Shown here one piece after another: positions 24,101-38,068 of a stretch of 64,000 bases of DNA (position 1 is the first letter of the stretch; each line of letters opens with the position of its first letter). A model generated the notes under the pieces. It searched no databases. It saw only the letters and a list, made by a program, of their open reading frames with translations, and had not been told where the DNA came from. Source of the stretch: Burhinus oedicnemus (Eukaryota > Chordata > Aves > Charadriiformes > Burhinidae). The position numbers were made by a program, and so were the translations under genes. The DNA lies in NCBI GenBank assembly GCA_008921705.1, contig VFFE01007039.1, positions 1,062,688-1,126,687 on the forward strand, read 5' to 3'.

Positions 24101-27100
24101 TGATGTCTAAGTAGATGGTACCGTACTAAATGGCTTCGGCTTCATTAGCATTATTTCCCTTCTCTTGTTATAGCCTGATCATAAATGTTCGCAACAGTGC
24201 ACTACAAAAAAATTGAGTTTTAAGGACACTCTGTGGGTATGATGTCTGATCACTGATTCCACACTACACATCTTTCTACAAATAGCCTTGCAAATAGCCC
24301 CAGTGTTAAACATAAACCTTTACATTACAGCACTATGTTCAGCAATACCTCATTGGAAGAAAAAGCCCCAAAAAATTTTACAGGAGCAAAACTCAGTAAT
24401 ATCCAGGATCTGACCTGGAGACAACATCTGTTTGTGAGATTCACTTAATTCCATGTTGCAAGTAGTAGGAAGGGATGATACATACTCTTTCTCCCATCTC
24501 TAAACGCAAGTGCCCTCATGGAGACAAGTAAATAAAATGGAGTCTTACTGAACACCTACTGCTTCAATGACACCTATCAATGCTACAGTACACCCTTCCT
24601 CTGATATAGCTACATATTTATATGTTGTCAAAATGTAACATTTCTTCACTGTGGATCCTATGGGTCTTTTAAAATTTACAAAGAGCAAAAAGATTATTTA
24701 AGTTTATACTCTTTGTACATCTGACCAATGAGGCTCTTATTATAACCCAAACTTTTAAATCTATGAAGCAAAGTAGCATCTTAAAAAAGGAAACAAACAA
24801 TAAAAACAAAAAAATTACCTCATCAGAATTCACATGCAAGTGTATGAAGCTGATAGAGGCTGAATTTCTGAAACCTGAGTTGTATTCACGAGGCTGACTG
24901 GAAGGAAATAGTTCTCTGCATTCTTTAGAAGATCAGCTCATGACAAATCCAAAGAGGAATGAGCCTAGTGAGCTTGCTTCCTTTCTCATTTCTTATTTTT
25001 CATAATTGACTTCTATTAGATTGGATTATAAAGTAGACTCAAATCACTGACTCACCAATCCCAAGAAGGCAAGTCTTTAAAGTAATGAGATTAACAACTG
25101 TTGATCAAAGAAAATCACCATAGATGCAAGGCTCTGCATTTGTTAGTGAAATATATTGTTAGAGAGTGACCGCACTGGCTGGATCAGTGGGTAGTTCAGG
25201 CTGGCCACCACAGACAGCTGCACGTGGGAGGATTGCTCCTTCAGGAGCAGCAGAGGTTCCCCCACAGGAGCTAACAGCCAGTGGAAGTTCAAAGGTTTCT
25301 TCATCCCTTCTTTCAGGGATTCTAGAAAAGGTAGTAAAAATGGGAAAGGAACTTCCCATAATAAGCAGACTTTGCTCTATTAAACTAAGTGCATCACAGA
25401 ATCCTTTATTATTCCAGAAGCTCTGCAAAGATCTCTGGGCCCACTGGGAAGTAGCATGGTAATATGAGGGGTTAAATGAAATGGTCTTTTGAGGCTATGA
25501 TCCTTCCCAGAGTTTCTGTCAAACGTGCCACAGTAAATGTGCCAGAGCATCCTTAGGAAGAGGTAGTTCGTGGGGTTCCCCGACACCGATTTGGCTGCCT
25601 CCATAGGAAAGGTGACATGGAAACCTCCCTACCATCCTCGGGGCAAGTGCCAACATTTCATTTAAGTGTAAGAAAAAGAAGAGGATCAAGGTGGAATGGG
25701 TGCTCTTGGGGACAGGCAGTTCGGAGAAGACGAACAATAAACAAAGCAGCCAGGCAAGATTAATTTGAACCCCTTTAGCTGGATGGTGATTAGATTGAAT
25801 GCATTCTATCCACTTAGGCAAGAAGTCAATTTGTTGCTCCACATGACTATTAGCAGGATAGATTGGCTTCATGGCAATAGGGGCTCTAAGGTTTGAGATA
25901 AGCATTCTTGAAGAAGGAAACTGAATACACATAATCTTTAATACTACTTTCTTGTTTCTAGTCTCTTTCACATGGAAAGTTAAGTTGGGCTTGATTACCA
26001 TATGGGCTATGCATGTAGAACAGAGAAGAGCAGGGCCTTTTTCCCTCAGTCCTACCTATATCCACTTTGAGATCAACCCAGTGAAAAAAGAGAAGTAGAG
26101 AAGAAACACAGTTTGAATAGAAAGGAATAAAAAGGCCAGCTCTGCTATGTCAGTGATTGTTTTTACACTTGGTCTGCTTTGGCCCTTGCTGAGGGGACTG
26201 ATTCCTCACTAACACATAACCTGGAAGCACACCTTTTTAAGTACTGTAACCCAGTGCTCACGGTGTGATGGTGGTAAGGAGTTGCAGGACCCCACTAGAA
26301 AACACCCTGTGAAGCAGAGCCTTGAGCAGCTGAATTGCCCTTGCCACAGATCACATTTCCCTATTATTCAAAGATCAATTTCTGTTTTGCTTTTGGTGTA
26401 TGTTGGAATTCCTCTATTCTGAAGAAACAAAGAAGATTTTGAGGGCAGACTATATGCAGAAGTCCTCAGCAAGTATTTTTGATGGAGAAAGAAAGCAAAG
26501 TAATGACACTACAGTCTTGCCCCTTGCATCTATGCAGATCATATAAACCACAGGAAGAGTGGCAGCCTTCATTAAATTATATCCCACAGAGACATTTATT
26601 TTATCCTGGCTCCCTCAAACCCTGCGGCGCTGAGAATGGAGAAGAACTCCCATCTCCAGATCTCAGACTGAAACTTAACTGAGTGCAAGTCAAACCATTA
26701 ATGGGAATTCAAAAGTGGCTGTTGGCTCTTCTTACTGTTAGCTTCTCATTTTTGTCCTCCTGATTTCCATCTGGAAATAAAAATTTTTAAAAATCAGAAT
26801 ACTTCCTGGAGAGATCAACATTGGGAATATTGGGAATATAGACAACAAGTGACACTGAAACTAGTTTCTCAGACCCAAGCTGTCCAAATTACTTGGATTT
26901 TTTTTGAATAAGCATTTAAAAAGCAAAATTCACTCTCTGCTTGCACCACTCAAAGGGATCCAACTTAGATTAGCCTTATAAGAGATACTTGAGAGTAATA
27001 TTCACTTAACTAATTCCTCCAGGAGTTGGACTTTACACACTGAGGTCAGTGGTGTTGATATAGAGCAGAGGCAGACAATGATGATAGTATCACATGCTGT

Positions 27101-30100
27101 TACCAAAAAGCAAGGGTGATCTTGGCCATCTCTGAAAAATGCTATGTCCCAGCCTGGAACTAGTGCTTCCTAGCCGGATAGGCCTCTACAGTTCTCCTAT
27201 TATGCTAATTCCCTTCGTAATGCAGCCTCCCCATCTTACACAGTGCTGCAGTACAGCATGTACCCAGGGCACAGAGAGGGACTTGAAGCCAAAGGCAAGA
27301 GTGCGGCTAATTGGGTCATTATGATGGAGGCACTGAGAGCTCCTTTCCTAGCCAGTTCTCCTCTGTAAATCACAGGCAAGGAAATCTGTTTTTCTGTCAC
27401 GTTTGGAGTTATGTTCACAACATAAATCTTCCCTTGACCAAGGTACTCTTTCCTATTAAAAAGAGTTTAAAAGGCTTCAGGCTGTACCATTTTATATGTT
27501 TTAGCACAGAATGATCATGAAGGATTGAAGCAGGTGTGATTTTACGATATGTCAGTTGACCTTAAAAGTAGCCACGAATTTTAGCACAGTGATTTCCACA
27601 GGCAAATATGCACATCTATCCACGTTCATGTCAAGAGAAAGATAGGAACTAGAATCTCCGAATGTCAAGCTTATGAAAGTATTCAAAAATACCCCATCAA
27701 GAGCAATAGTAGAATCTCCCACTCTTGCACCCCATCAAAAGAGGTGAACTCCAACAGGCAAAATGGACAGACAAAAGGAAATATAACCACAGCACCAACG
27801 AAACAGTTATGCAGCTTCAGTTGCGAGGGTGCTAGGATATCCTGAATAAACCTCATCTGCCACATTAAGAACGCAAATCTGGTGGGAATTCTGGGCTGAG
27901 AGCTCAGAGAAAATGTTATGCAATACATTTATTGAGATTTGCACCTACCTATTCACACTTAGCCCTGGGCTTGACTTCAGCACATATGAGACCTCAGCAG
28001 AGAGATGAAGTAGTGTGCTTGCCTGTTGCAGTAGTAAAGCTTAGTTTGCCAGAAAGAAGCTACAGATTGCATTTTTACCCTTTGTGTGATTCCTGCCCTG
28101 TGTCTTTAAACACAATAGAATGTCTTGGCCATAACAAGAAAAAAAAAAAAAATCCAAAGGATAAAAATAGCCCCATAAGTGCAGCTGAAAAATGGTATCA
28201 AAGGAATAAATTTTTTCCAGAAAGCTGAAAATGAGGCCAGTGCACTGTTGAGGAAGAGACACAAGCCCAGGAATTCTGTGGGTGGGTGGGATGAGAGGCA
28301 CATGCAGGGACCTGCAGAAAGTTAGAGAGATGATTTGGAAGCATAAATCACATAACTGCAGTATCAGACAGCCATAGCATCAGCCCTGTTGCTGGGACTA
28401 CCTGTCAGATCAAGGTTAAGTCCAGTTAGTCTCAGTTCCCTGTTCCATAGTGAAGCTTTCTAAAATGCTTTCTAAAAAAAATTGCTGGAATACTTAGTAA
28501 AAGGCAGGAAAACTCACCTGCAAATGAACCATTTCATGCCAGAGACTCAGTATGCACTTTATAAATCACAAACCCTTGCTAGAGTAAATGTGTGCAATCT
28601 CCAGGAGTCTAGCCCTAGCTCACAGCCAGGGCAGATGGCAAGCCATGGACTAAACCTAAGAAGAATCCTCCCAAAGAGGGCAAAATGGGGAAAAAATAGA
28701 TTCCAAATACATCTTTAATTTTATATGATTACCTGCCTCCTTGAGGCTTTGGCCAAGGAAATTAAAAGATGTCACCAGGTTTCTACTTGATGGTCAGGAT
28801 GTGACTGTAGTAAGGGAACTGCCTCAGTAGTTTCAGCTGTTCTTTCAGCCAGTCTGAACACTAAATCCTGATTCAGCCTCAGGATCGAGTCTTACACTGA
28901 ACCTGGTGTGCCTGCTAGTGCCACTGCCTCCGAGTACTCCTCCCAAAACATAAAGTCAAACTACAAGAGAACTCAGCCGAAAAACTGATGTGAAGCTCTG
29001 TGTGGGCAGTGAAAGCCTCCTGAAGGCTGTAATTTCCTTCAATGATTTTGGTGCTATTATATGCTCAACAGTATTTCTGCCAGAAGTTTGTGTTCTGGCA
29101 AGTTCCTAGCTAACAGTATGAGAATGGGGGAAGACATTTCTTTTAAGGATTCATTTCCTGAATTTATGCATCACTGAAGAACCTTATGACCAAGTATTTT
29201 GCAAAGCATGTTAAATAATATAAAAAAGCGGGTTCCAACACATGGTCACAGCTAATTATGGTAAGAGCAGATTAACAAGTAACCCTTTCTCAATCTTGCT
29301 ACTGGAATTCCCCATATACACCTAACCTGCCTAAAACAGAGCAGCGAAATGTACCATTTAAACCTTGCTTTAGCTTAGGGTGTCAAGTAAGTCCCAATTT
29401 TGTGAAGAGACCTGGCACTTTTACAGAGAATTCACTTGAAAAACAGTTGAGACATCATCGTTTGTGCAAGCATAATTTCTATCATTAACTGAGAAGACAG
29501 AAAAAAAAACAAGGGGAAACCCACTCCTGACCTGGGATTTTTGGTGAACCCTGGAGTTAAAAATAAGGGCCACATGTTGCTTTATGCAGTGAACAGAGGA
29601 TACAAGTGAGAAACGATCTGCTGGGGAAGCAGAGGGGGAAGAGGGAAGGACAAAGGAGTTTCCACAGGAAAAGGCACAGGACACAGGGCACGAATCCATA
29701 AACACACAGGCTTCACTGATTCTTACGCTCATAGGGCAACTTTTTTTTTGAGGGGGAAGCCATTTGACTATTAGGTCCCATTGTGCTATTTTGAACAAGA
29801 AAACCACTTTTCATTACCAAGAACCAACATTAGCCCTCTTCATGTCTGTCAGACTCAATCTCAGATGTCTAGCAATTACTTGAAATTGAACTCAAAACAA
29901 TACTGAGGTTTTATTGATAGCTTCTCATCAGTTGCTTGCTGTTTCTTGCCTTTCAACCGATAGCCTGGAGAGTGTCCAATTCTCCTACACCATGCCCAAC
30001 AGGGTCAAATTTCAGCAGTTATTGATTGTGACTTGACATTTAAGGAACATATGACCACTGTGACATAAACAGCTTTTTACTAGCCCATAAATATTGCTAG

Positions 30101-31955
30101 ACTGAAACATCCCCTTTCTTATGCTGAAAATTGAAATGTTATTTCCTTGTTTCTCTTGTGGCTCAGCATTTTAATACTGTAATTCACAGTTTCCTCAGAT
30201 TTCCAAACTGTGCAGAGATAAATGCTGCTGTGAGAGTTATTTCAGGTAGCCAATCCTGGAGCCTCTGCTGGCTGGACTAAACAAAACCAGTCAAATCTTG
30301 TCTAGCAAGAATTTCAAAGAAAAGAAGCAATAGATATGTCAATACTTCATGGATTTTTTAATGAAATCTCTCAGCAACAGAAAAACTATTTTTTTTTTTG
30401 TTATTGTGGTCAGGCCTTTTACTTGCTGGGATGGATGGAGGGGGTCTGTCAAGAGAAGGTCAACATCTTGAAGACGTGACTTATTTGTGGTGAAACTGGC
30501 CTTCGCAAGAGTGAAACAGTGCTATTGTATTCCCCTGATTCACAATTTTAGGACTCCATTTTAGATCAAAAGCTGAAGATTATGGTCTGTTTACTGGTAT
30601 GCTAAAGTCTGAATTTCCCAGTGACTTTGAAATGCTCTGCCTCCTTAAAAATTACATAGTAAAGGAAAAGTGAAAAAACTCACAAGTTTCACACTTGTTT
30701 TCACTCTGAAATTCAGTTCTCAGACTTACTTGCTGGAAATCTGAGACAAAGTCCATGTTAAAGATTTTCACCAGACTGTAGGTACCTCTAGGTTTGCTTT
30801 ATTAATCAACTCAGAGTTGGGCCATCACCTCAGTGAGTGGCAAGTGACTAACAAAATACATCTCCTATATATATGATTACACACAACATTACGTAATAGA
30901 TACTGCTATTTGAAAAGTTCTTAATGTTTCTTTAAAGTCTCCCAGTTCTTCATTCTTCAGTAGTTCCAAAAGTTCATTAATTTTCCTGAGTCCCAGCTGG
31001 TTCTCATCGTTCTGTTTCAGTTCCTCTTCTGAAGTTGTAGCTCATGTATAAACAATCTCCATCAAAGTCCTCCTATAGACTTCTCAGAAAACTCAAGATG
31101 TTACATTAACTTATGCTTACTCTATGCCTCTTCTTAATATCTAACCTTTTATAAATTGCTTACTGTGGATTAATCACATTCTACATTCACTATTCTGTTG
31201 ATTCAGCTTGACTGGGTTTTAGGCCAGCCTTGGTCAGGAGTGTACAGAGGATAAATGAGCAGCACTTACATAAGTCTCAAAATATTGTTTTAAGCACCTG
31301 CATTCTATTAATCAACCTTATACAATTTCATCTATTCTTTAACCATTCTATAATTATTCTCAAAATATATTAAGAGTCTAACGAGGCCTAAGTTACTTGA
31401 ATCACTCAAAAGCTTATTCCTTTTTTTTTTTCTAAAAGAAGTCCTCTCCCCCTCCATTAAGGCTCATAAGTTGCTTTCTTCTAAGATGCACTAATAACTG
31501 AGCTGGTTAGAAGGCCATCAGGGCCATCAGGAACATGGTCTTCCATCAGAGAATGCAGGCTGTAAAAAAAAAAAAAATCTAAACAAAACCCAGTTACATT
31601 TCCAAAAGAAAAGTGTTGAAAACTCAAGGTTACTGCAGCACTAAATGTTTCATTTTTATTTTAGTATTGTAGCTACATGTTAATTATATATATTGCTAAA
31701 CATTTCACTGTGTGGTAGAACAAGTGCACAATTCTATTTTAAAAAATATTACTCAGTAAAAGCAGCAGTCTGACCCAGTTGAATTGAAGCTGAGATTTGG
31801 AGGGACCTGCAGTGTTACCACTTGAATCAGAGGATTTATGTACCAGCCAGGTGAGAACTAGCAAGACCTAGATACAGGCAGTCAATTCTGAGACATTTGG
31901 TTTCATATGAAGATATAAATATTATTTCCAGATGCTGTTTTTTCACTCTTTGCAG
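21121..31955. other. No gene seen; AT-rich unique DNA
   Basis: Nearly 11 kb with no recognised gene or interspersed repeat. The longest ATG-initiated open frame without an explanation in the window is here: minus strand, 26001 down to 25519, 160 codons, with a hydrophobic patch (WLLCLLFVF) about two thirds of the way along. It has no family resemblance, and its length is within what chance gives over 64 kb. A-runs occur near 28139-28152 and 31563-31576. A near-perfect 10-bp tandem (GGGAATATT/GGGAATATA) is near 26823-26840. Confidence 0.55.
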
Positions 31956-32211
31956 GGTAGCAGAAGGTCCTTGTGGGAAACTGGAAGGACAAGACCTGCT
32001 TGAAAGCCAGGAAACCAGTTCCATTTCCAGTTCTTTCTTTCAGTCAGAAGACAGAAAAGAACAGCCGTCCTTGGCCGCGCCGCCAAGGGCTGGTGGATGG
32101 GGTGGCAGCAGAAGTGGAAAGAAAAGGAAAACTGACCAATCCTCAAATTACTCTGACCCTCAAAGCCAGCGAGCTGTTCCATGGGCGATTTCACAACTAA
32201 GCCATGAATGA
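31956..32211 (+). other. Tentative terminal-exon-like open segment
   Basis: A pyrimidine-rich stretch ending in a good acceptor (CTGTTTTTTCACTCTTTGCAG, AG at 31954-31955) precedes a frame open for 84 codons from 31957 to TGA at 32209-32211. The peptide would be hydrophilic and disorder-like. It has Ser/Gln/Glu-rich parts, a Gly/Arg/Trp patch and a basic KKRK string, but no recognised domain. A second strong acceptor-like site lies within it (TTCTTTCTTTCAG, ending near 32042). I see no AATAAA soon after the stop, and both other plus frame and minus frame are also partly open, which weakens the coding case. It could be a non-coding RNA exon, a rare alternative exon, or chance. Confidence 0.15.
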
Positions 32212-33399
32212 TCCAAAAAGCCTTTAAAGATTGTCCCCGACTTGTTTTGCTTGTTCATGAGAATATGTTGCTCCTGGGAAGTGATGTGGCCAGCATGTTG
32301 TGAGTCATGAATTGCACTGATTGCAAGCACAGCTGGGAATCCTCTTCAGCCATTCCCAATTGCTTCCTTTCTCTAGCCTATTTTATCATTTGATTTTTTA
32401 CTGGCAGAAAAAAAAGTTACATTAAAAATAGGGCTTTGTTGCTTTTTCTGGCCCCAGCACTCATTGGCAGCTGATTTCACTCTCTCTCTTTCCCTTTCTT
32501 TTCCTTTTTTTAAATCTTCATTTATTTGGAGAACATCAGACCACCCTTCTCTGTCCAGAAAGTCTCTCTGCTCCTCGTGGCTCAGGCCACTTTCTGTGGC
32601 AATTTGTGTTCGCGACAGGTTGCCCCTGTATCACACCTCCTTCTCCTTTCCCATTCTGCCTCCTACCCTGCTCTTACATATCCACCCATTTTGTATATGG
32701 GCTCAGTGATGGAAATATCTTTAGTTAAGCCCTCTCATTGGCTTTCCGACAACTGGTAACTGAAACCCTGGCACTGTAACTCAGTAAAACCTTTTTGTAT
32801 TCTTCTTTGCTCCTTTTTATACAAAAGCCCAGAAATTTTCCCTGCAGGCTTGTAATTGTGCTGCCATTATAGGATAGGTTTTTTAAGCCAATCATTTGAA
32901 ATGCCCATCTTTCTGTGCTCTGCATTATTGTGTGTCAGAAAGAGCGAAGCTCCCTCTCTCCTTGCTGTGCAGACATCCCGATACAGAAATTAGGCTGTGC
33001 AAGTCTGTCTCCTCAAAATCTAAAAGAAGAAACAAGCCTTGACCAAAGTCAGTGAAAAATCTCATACTGGCTTCAGATGGCTTTGAGTCAGATCCTAAGG
33101 GTGAAGCTGAGGTCTATGCGCCATTCAAGTTCCGCTTTAAATGAATTAATTGGTGGGAATAGTTATTATTCATTCTCAGGAGAAGAGTAGTAACAACCTT
33201 GGAAAACTTCTCCTCATTCTGGGAACTGCGTTGCAACAAGGGATTTGAACACTGAGCCCCGCTCCCTTCCCTGCTCCCTCACACGTACCCGACAGCTGCC
33301 TCTGGCAAAAGGAGTCCCGCACTAAGCACTGCCTTTCAGCTCAAACCGTTATTTTGCCTGCAGCCCAAGCAATATTTGACACATATTGTATCCTGTTTC

Positions 33400-33426
33400 T
33401 GCTGCGTCAGCAGTGTTGTGTAAACA
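33400..33426. promoter_or_regulatory. MARE-like site beside a forkhead motif
   Basis: TGCTGCGTCAGCA (33400-33412) resembles the Maf recognition element, with an intact GTCAGCA half-site and two changes in the centre. GTAAACA (33420-33426), eight bases on, fits the forkhead core RTAAAYA. Two sites this close in a locally GC-richer patch suggest a regulatory element, but this is inference from motif form alone. Confidence 0.2.
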
Positions 33427-36400
33427 CGTTAGCTCATCCAGGCACGAAACTCACAGTTGTTTTCCCACTTGCAAAACAAACCACGTCCAATAAACCCAGG
33501 GGACGAGCCAGTTATTCAGATTTTGACTAAAGCAGCTCAACACAAGAGAAGTGGTTAATAAAGTTACCACTCTCCTTTGCAATCCGTCAGCTGCCTCTGA
33601 TACCATGAAGTGTTGCTGACACGGCAGGAATAGATGACATTGCCTTTCAGCAGCCCCATCCTCTTCCCTCTGAGGGGACTAAGCAGGTTGAGAAGACTGA
33701 TGGGTTGTCTCTCCTGATGGCAACAGGGGTCTGGTTCTCTTTCTGTTCAGCGCACAGCAGAGGAAATAAAGCACAGCAGCACAGCCTACAAATCCTGCTT
33801 AGCTGGGACCGACTGCTGCTAACGCTTGCTGGGTCCCAGGCTCGGATGCTGGAGGGCTGATTTCACCTGGAGCAGAGAGAGGTGGGCTTAGGCAGATAGG
33901 TGGAAGTAACCAGGGGAAGACAGAGCAAAAGACCTCTCAGCTCAGGGAGTGTGTTCAAAACAAACCTGTTAGTTCATGCAGATCTGTTAGCTGGACTCTG
34001 CGCCATCCAGACGCCAGTCCATTTCTGAACACGGAGGGATGGGAAGCAGTAGGAGCAGCCGGGAGATGTATATACCATTCTGCTATCAGATGCAGCATTT
34101 CAAAATGCCTTTTAGCCCTGCAGGCGATGAGAGCATGCTGGCCTGAATTCATCCCACCTACTTGTAGGCACTGAACTGTTTCACTGACTTGGGAGGAATG
34201 GAGAGAGACAGACAGACATCACTAGAACGCTATGCAAACGTTGGATGGGAAGAGACGCCCTCTGCCAGTACCTTCCTCTCTGCGAACTGACTGAAGTTAG
34301 GCTGGGCACGTCTGAGAGGATCCGCATGTATTTTGGCCTCTGCACTGACTTCTTTGCTCCCAGATCCGATTCTAGGTTCTCGTTGTCATTTGTCACGTGA
34401 GGTCTCACACAGACTTTGTCTAGGGCACTGGCTGAGAGCAGCTGAGGTGCTGCCAGCAGCGTCCCCTTTGCTGCCCCGAGCTCTCTCACGGTTTGCCGTG
34501 GGAGGCTGCTGCCGGCACAGCTCGCTCACCCTCCTACCTGTTGTTCCTCCCAGGCCCCTCTGCACGCATTCAAATTGTTTTGTAAAACAGAGCAAACGAA
34601 ACAGAACCCTTCCCAAAGGGCCTTTATAGGTAAAGAGGCAGGGTCTTTGTGCAGATTCACCAGGGCTATATGTCACCTGCTTTCCCAGTACTGCCACTTG
34701 CTATTAGTCTGGCGCTTCTGAAAGCCTATGGAAAATATTCATCCTGTGCCTGGTAGAGTGTAAGATGCATGAATTTGGGCCTTTGTTTTGAGGGAGGAGG
34801 AATAGGGAAACTTAATTTCTGGACATTGTGCCTTTTGTTAAATCTCTTTTGTAATGACAACATATATTCTCTTTTATATCTGGCTGTATAAGAGCAATAG
34901 ATTCTCTATTTTTGTATCAAAAAATGTCTTCATACATGAGCCAAGAGTATTGAATGAATACCCTTCATCAAATCAATATGAAATAATATCATAATAAGAT
35001 CTATCGTGTCTTTTCCCATTATAAGATTTTAAGCTCTGGTACTAGGAGCCAATGAGTTTTAAACACCCTGTTTGCTAATTGGTACATAGTTCCATCACTT
35101 AGCCCTGGCCTTGACCCTGCTACCTCAACTGTCTCACATGCTATTGCCTAATAATTCCTCAGGGATGAAGACAGAGGCTGCACCTGGTCGTTCTTCACTA
35201 TCAGAAAGCACAGTCCTGAGGTCCAGCTGAAAGGAGGAATAACAGTGAATTGTGACAATGTTGTGTATAGGCAAGACAAGTTTTTCAGGACCTCTTAATA
35301 TGCCTTTATCCTCCCACAGTAAAATATATGGTACACAGTTTGTAGACTTTGTGCTCCAAAGATGGAAGAAAAATAGAAAATCAGTTACGTCCTAGGGAAC
35401 AGTTGTTTTAAATTCATCCCTGCTTTTATTAGGCATTATTACTTATATGTCTGAATCTGCAAAGTATATAACTTCAAAAGTGGGTAGGTTTTGCACATGC
35501 CACAAAGCAACTGATGGCAAATGACTGAAACTCAGAGTAAATACAAAAGTAAATGGAAATCTTCTCAACACTGAACTTTTCTAAATTAATCTGTGAAACT
35601 TTACATGTTGGATAGCAATAGAACTGGCAGTTCAGGATAACAGAATTGTATCTGGACTGAATTTGACATATTTATCATAAAATTATTAATTCAACTGCTG
35701 TATAGGGCAGCAAAGTCCATCTGAACATGTCATCTTCTCCAGCCAAGGATCATGAACTACTGGGAAAAAATGTGAGGACTCACACTGATTTTAATTAGAT
35801 TCAGGGTTTAACCCCATGGGTTTTTTGTTAACTGAAAGGTACATGTTGTACTTAAATGCCCTTACAATAATGACTAATAGTTCTCCCTGTGAACCTGCTA
35901 AAAATACACCAATGTGATTTTAAGAAAGTAAATGCTATATTGCCCTGGCACATACAGTAGGTTCCTTCTTCTCCTCGAAAGTGGTCTGAAGTCTGAATGC
36001 CTGAAGGGGACAAAAATGGGCCTAAAATGGCTGCTTTAAAGCTCTTTACATAATCAGTGTAAAGATGCTGCAGTGTCACTAAGAATTTTGACAATCAGAT
36101 AATTACTGAATATTCTGAAGTGCCTTTTTCTTCTAATCCCTGATTTGGCTATTGAATCCTCCTGGAAAGCCACAGGACAGAATTATCGCGCTCCACAAGG
36201 TAACTTTTACTTGGGTATCTCAAGGTACGCTTCAGAAATGTCAGGGGGTTGAGCTTCGGGGCTTCAGCCTTTTACGGCGAGCTGCTGGGAAACAGAAACA
36301 CAAGTGGTAAATCCCAGCTGAAGGTGCACAATCTTCCGCGATTCTGGTCATCTTCTTTTAGCCTCAGGATCAACTTTTGCTTTTAGAAACACTAATGGTT

Positions 36401-38020
36401 AAAACCTATTGAATCTTGGATGAACATTTACAAGAAGGGAGCATTTGTCCTTAAATACCAAAGGCTTTTGAAAAGCTCTGTTACTTCATTCAGATGATGG
36501 AAAACAGCATTTGTGGAAGAAATGCTATTCTCTAATGAGTGTCTGCTTTAATCCAGAGCACACCAGAGGCTAAATAAACTGAGTGAGTTTAGCCAAATGT
36601 GCATACAGTTCACATAGGCCTTGCTCAGGCTAATGGATCATTGTTATGCCAGGATATAATGGATAAATTGGCAAGTGTCTGTCCCTTGCCTGTTTGATGC
36701 AGTCTCTGGATGAACCTGTAAGGCCACATTTGCTTGCTTTCTATAGTATTCTTTCTTACAGTCAAAACTTAATTTGTATTCTCAAAATGGCATAAAAAGT
36801 TCCAGAAATAATTCAAAGTAATTAAAAATAAAAGGGCAGGAATCCAGTGCCAGGGAGGGGAGCGTTTTCTCTTTTAGCCTCTTCTTGCGGATCCCGTTGT
36901 GCCAAGACAGAAAACAGTGAGATGTTCAAATATTAATAAAGTGGTAGCACAGCCAAATTAAAATGCCCCAATTCTCGTAAGTAATGTTTCCAGCAGCGCA
37001 CAAAAGAATAATCAAGCCCCCAAACTAGTGAAGGAGAATTTATGACCCACCATCTGAGCTGCCAAGAACTCCCTACATGCCTGCACTGAGGATGGCATAG
37101 AATCACTCTGCCTTTAAACTTCACCCAACTCTGCGCTACTGAAACGATGCAGCACCACTCCTGGCAGCAGGGAGTCTTCTACTGGCTTCTTGAGGCGATT
37201 AGTCCCTTCTTAGAACTTACGTCCATAACTGCACAAAGATGTGCAGCACAGTTTTCTTCAAAGCAGTGACTCTCAGAATATGCGAAGCAGCACAAGTTGT
37301 GTTTAGCGTGCAATCCCACATGATGATGCAGAGAAAAACAGCAGGTCCTGGGGCAATCAAAACTGAAGTTGGACACTGAGACTATACACCAGTAGGGGAA
37401 AATGGGATCTGGTTTTGCTTTTGGGGGATTTTTTAATTAGCAGATTCAAGAGACTGCATGTTTCTTGAAAGTGCTAATATTTGAGCAAACCAGACCAAAT
37501 GTAAGAACTTAGATATTGACCTATACATTTTGTGTGTACTCATCCTGTGTGATGCAGATACCTAGGGCACAGCATTAGGTCTGGACTGGCTTTTTCCTGT
37601 GGTTCAGGATAGACTAAGTCTCAGCTATGTCCTGTGGTGTCATAAAGCATTTTGTGGGTTTTAGCATGAAGTGAGGCAACAAAACCCCAAACACTATCTT
37701 TTTAATACAGCTCTTTTCTGAGCTACTCCTCTCCTCCTTGCACACATTGAGACAAATTGAGCTAATAGGCAGACAGCATAATCACCTTATTCCACAACTC
37801 TAATGGATTTGAGAGATCACAGTTTTCTTTACATGCTCTTCCTCTGTGACGTATTCTGGTTCACCTGAACTTCTCACAATGACATAACAAAGTTTTATTT
37901 AAGGGCCTTTTCTTATTGCATTCACTAGTCAGACAAACTCTTCGCTTTCGGTACTGTTTTTCCAAATCCAAAACCTGTCTCACATACATAGCAGCTGTGA
38001 TTTTGGTCCAATCTCTAACT

Positions 38021-38068
38021 GGAATTTTTTTCTGATGGAATTTTTTTCTGATAGAATTTTTTTCTAAT
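38021..38068 (+). repeat. Three tandem copies of a 16-bp unit
   Basis: GGAATTTTTTTCTGAT occurs at 38021-38036 and exactly again at 38037-38052. A third copy with two changes (AGAATTTTTTTCTAAT) is at 38053-38068. This looks like local slippage duplication. The unit is not a multiple of three and the open frame across it on the other strand is not thought to be coding. Confidence 0.95.

Noticed and set aside
25519..26001. 160-codon minus-strand frame with ATG and a hydrophobic patch, considered as a possible retroviral or cellular exon
   Set aside because: No motif of any gag, pol or env type, no LTRs nearby, no splice support; over 64 kb and six frames about one such frame is expected by chance.
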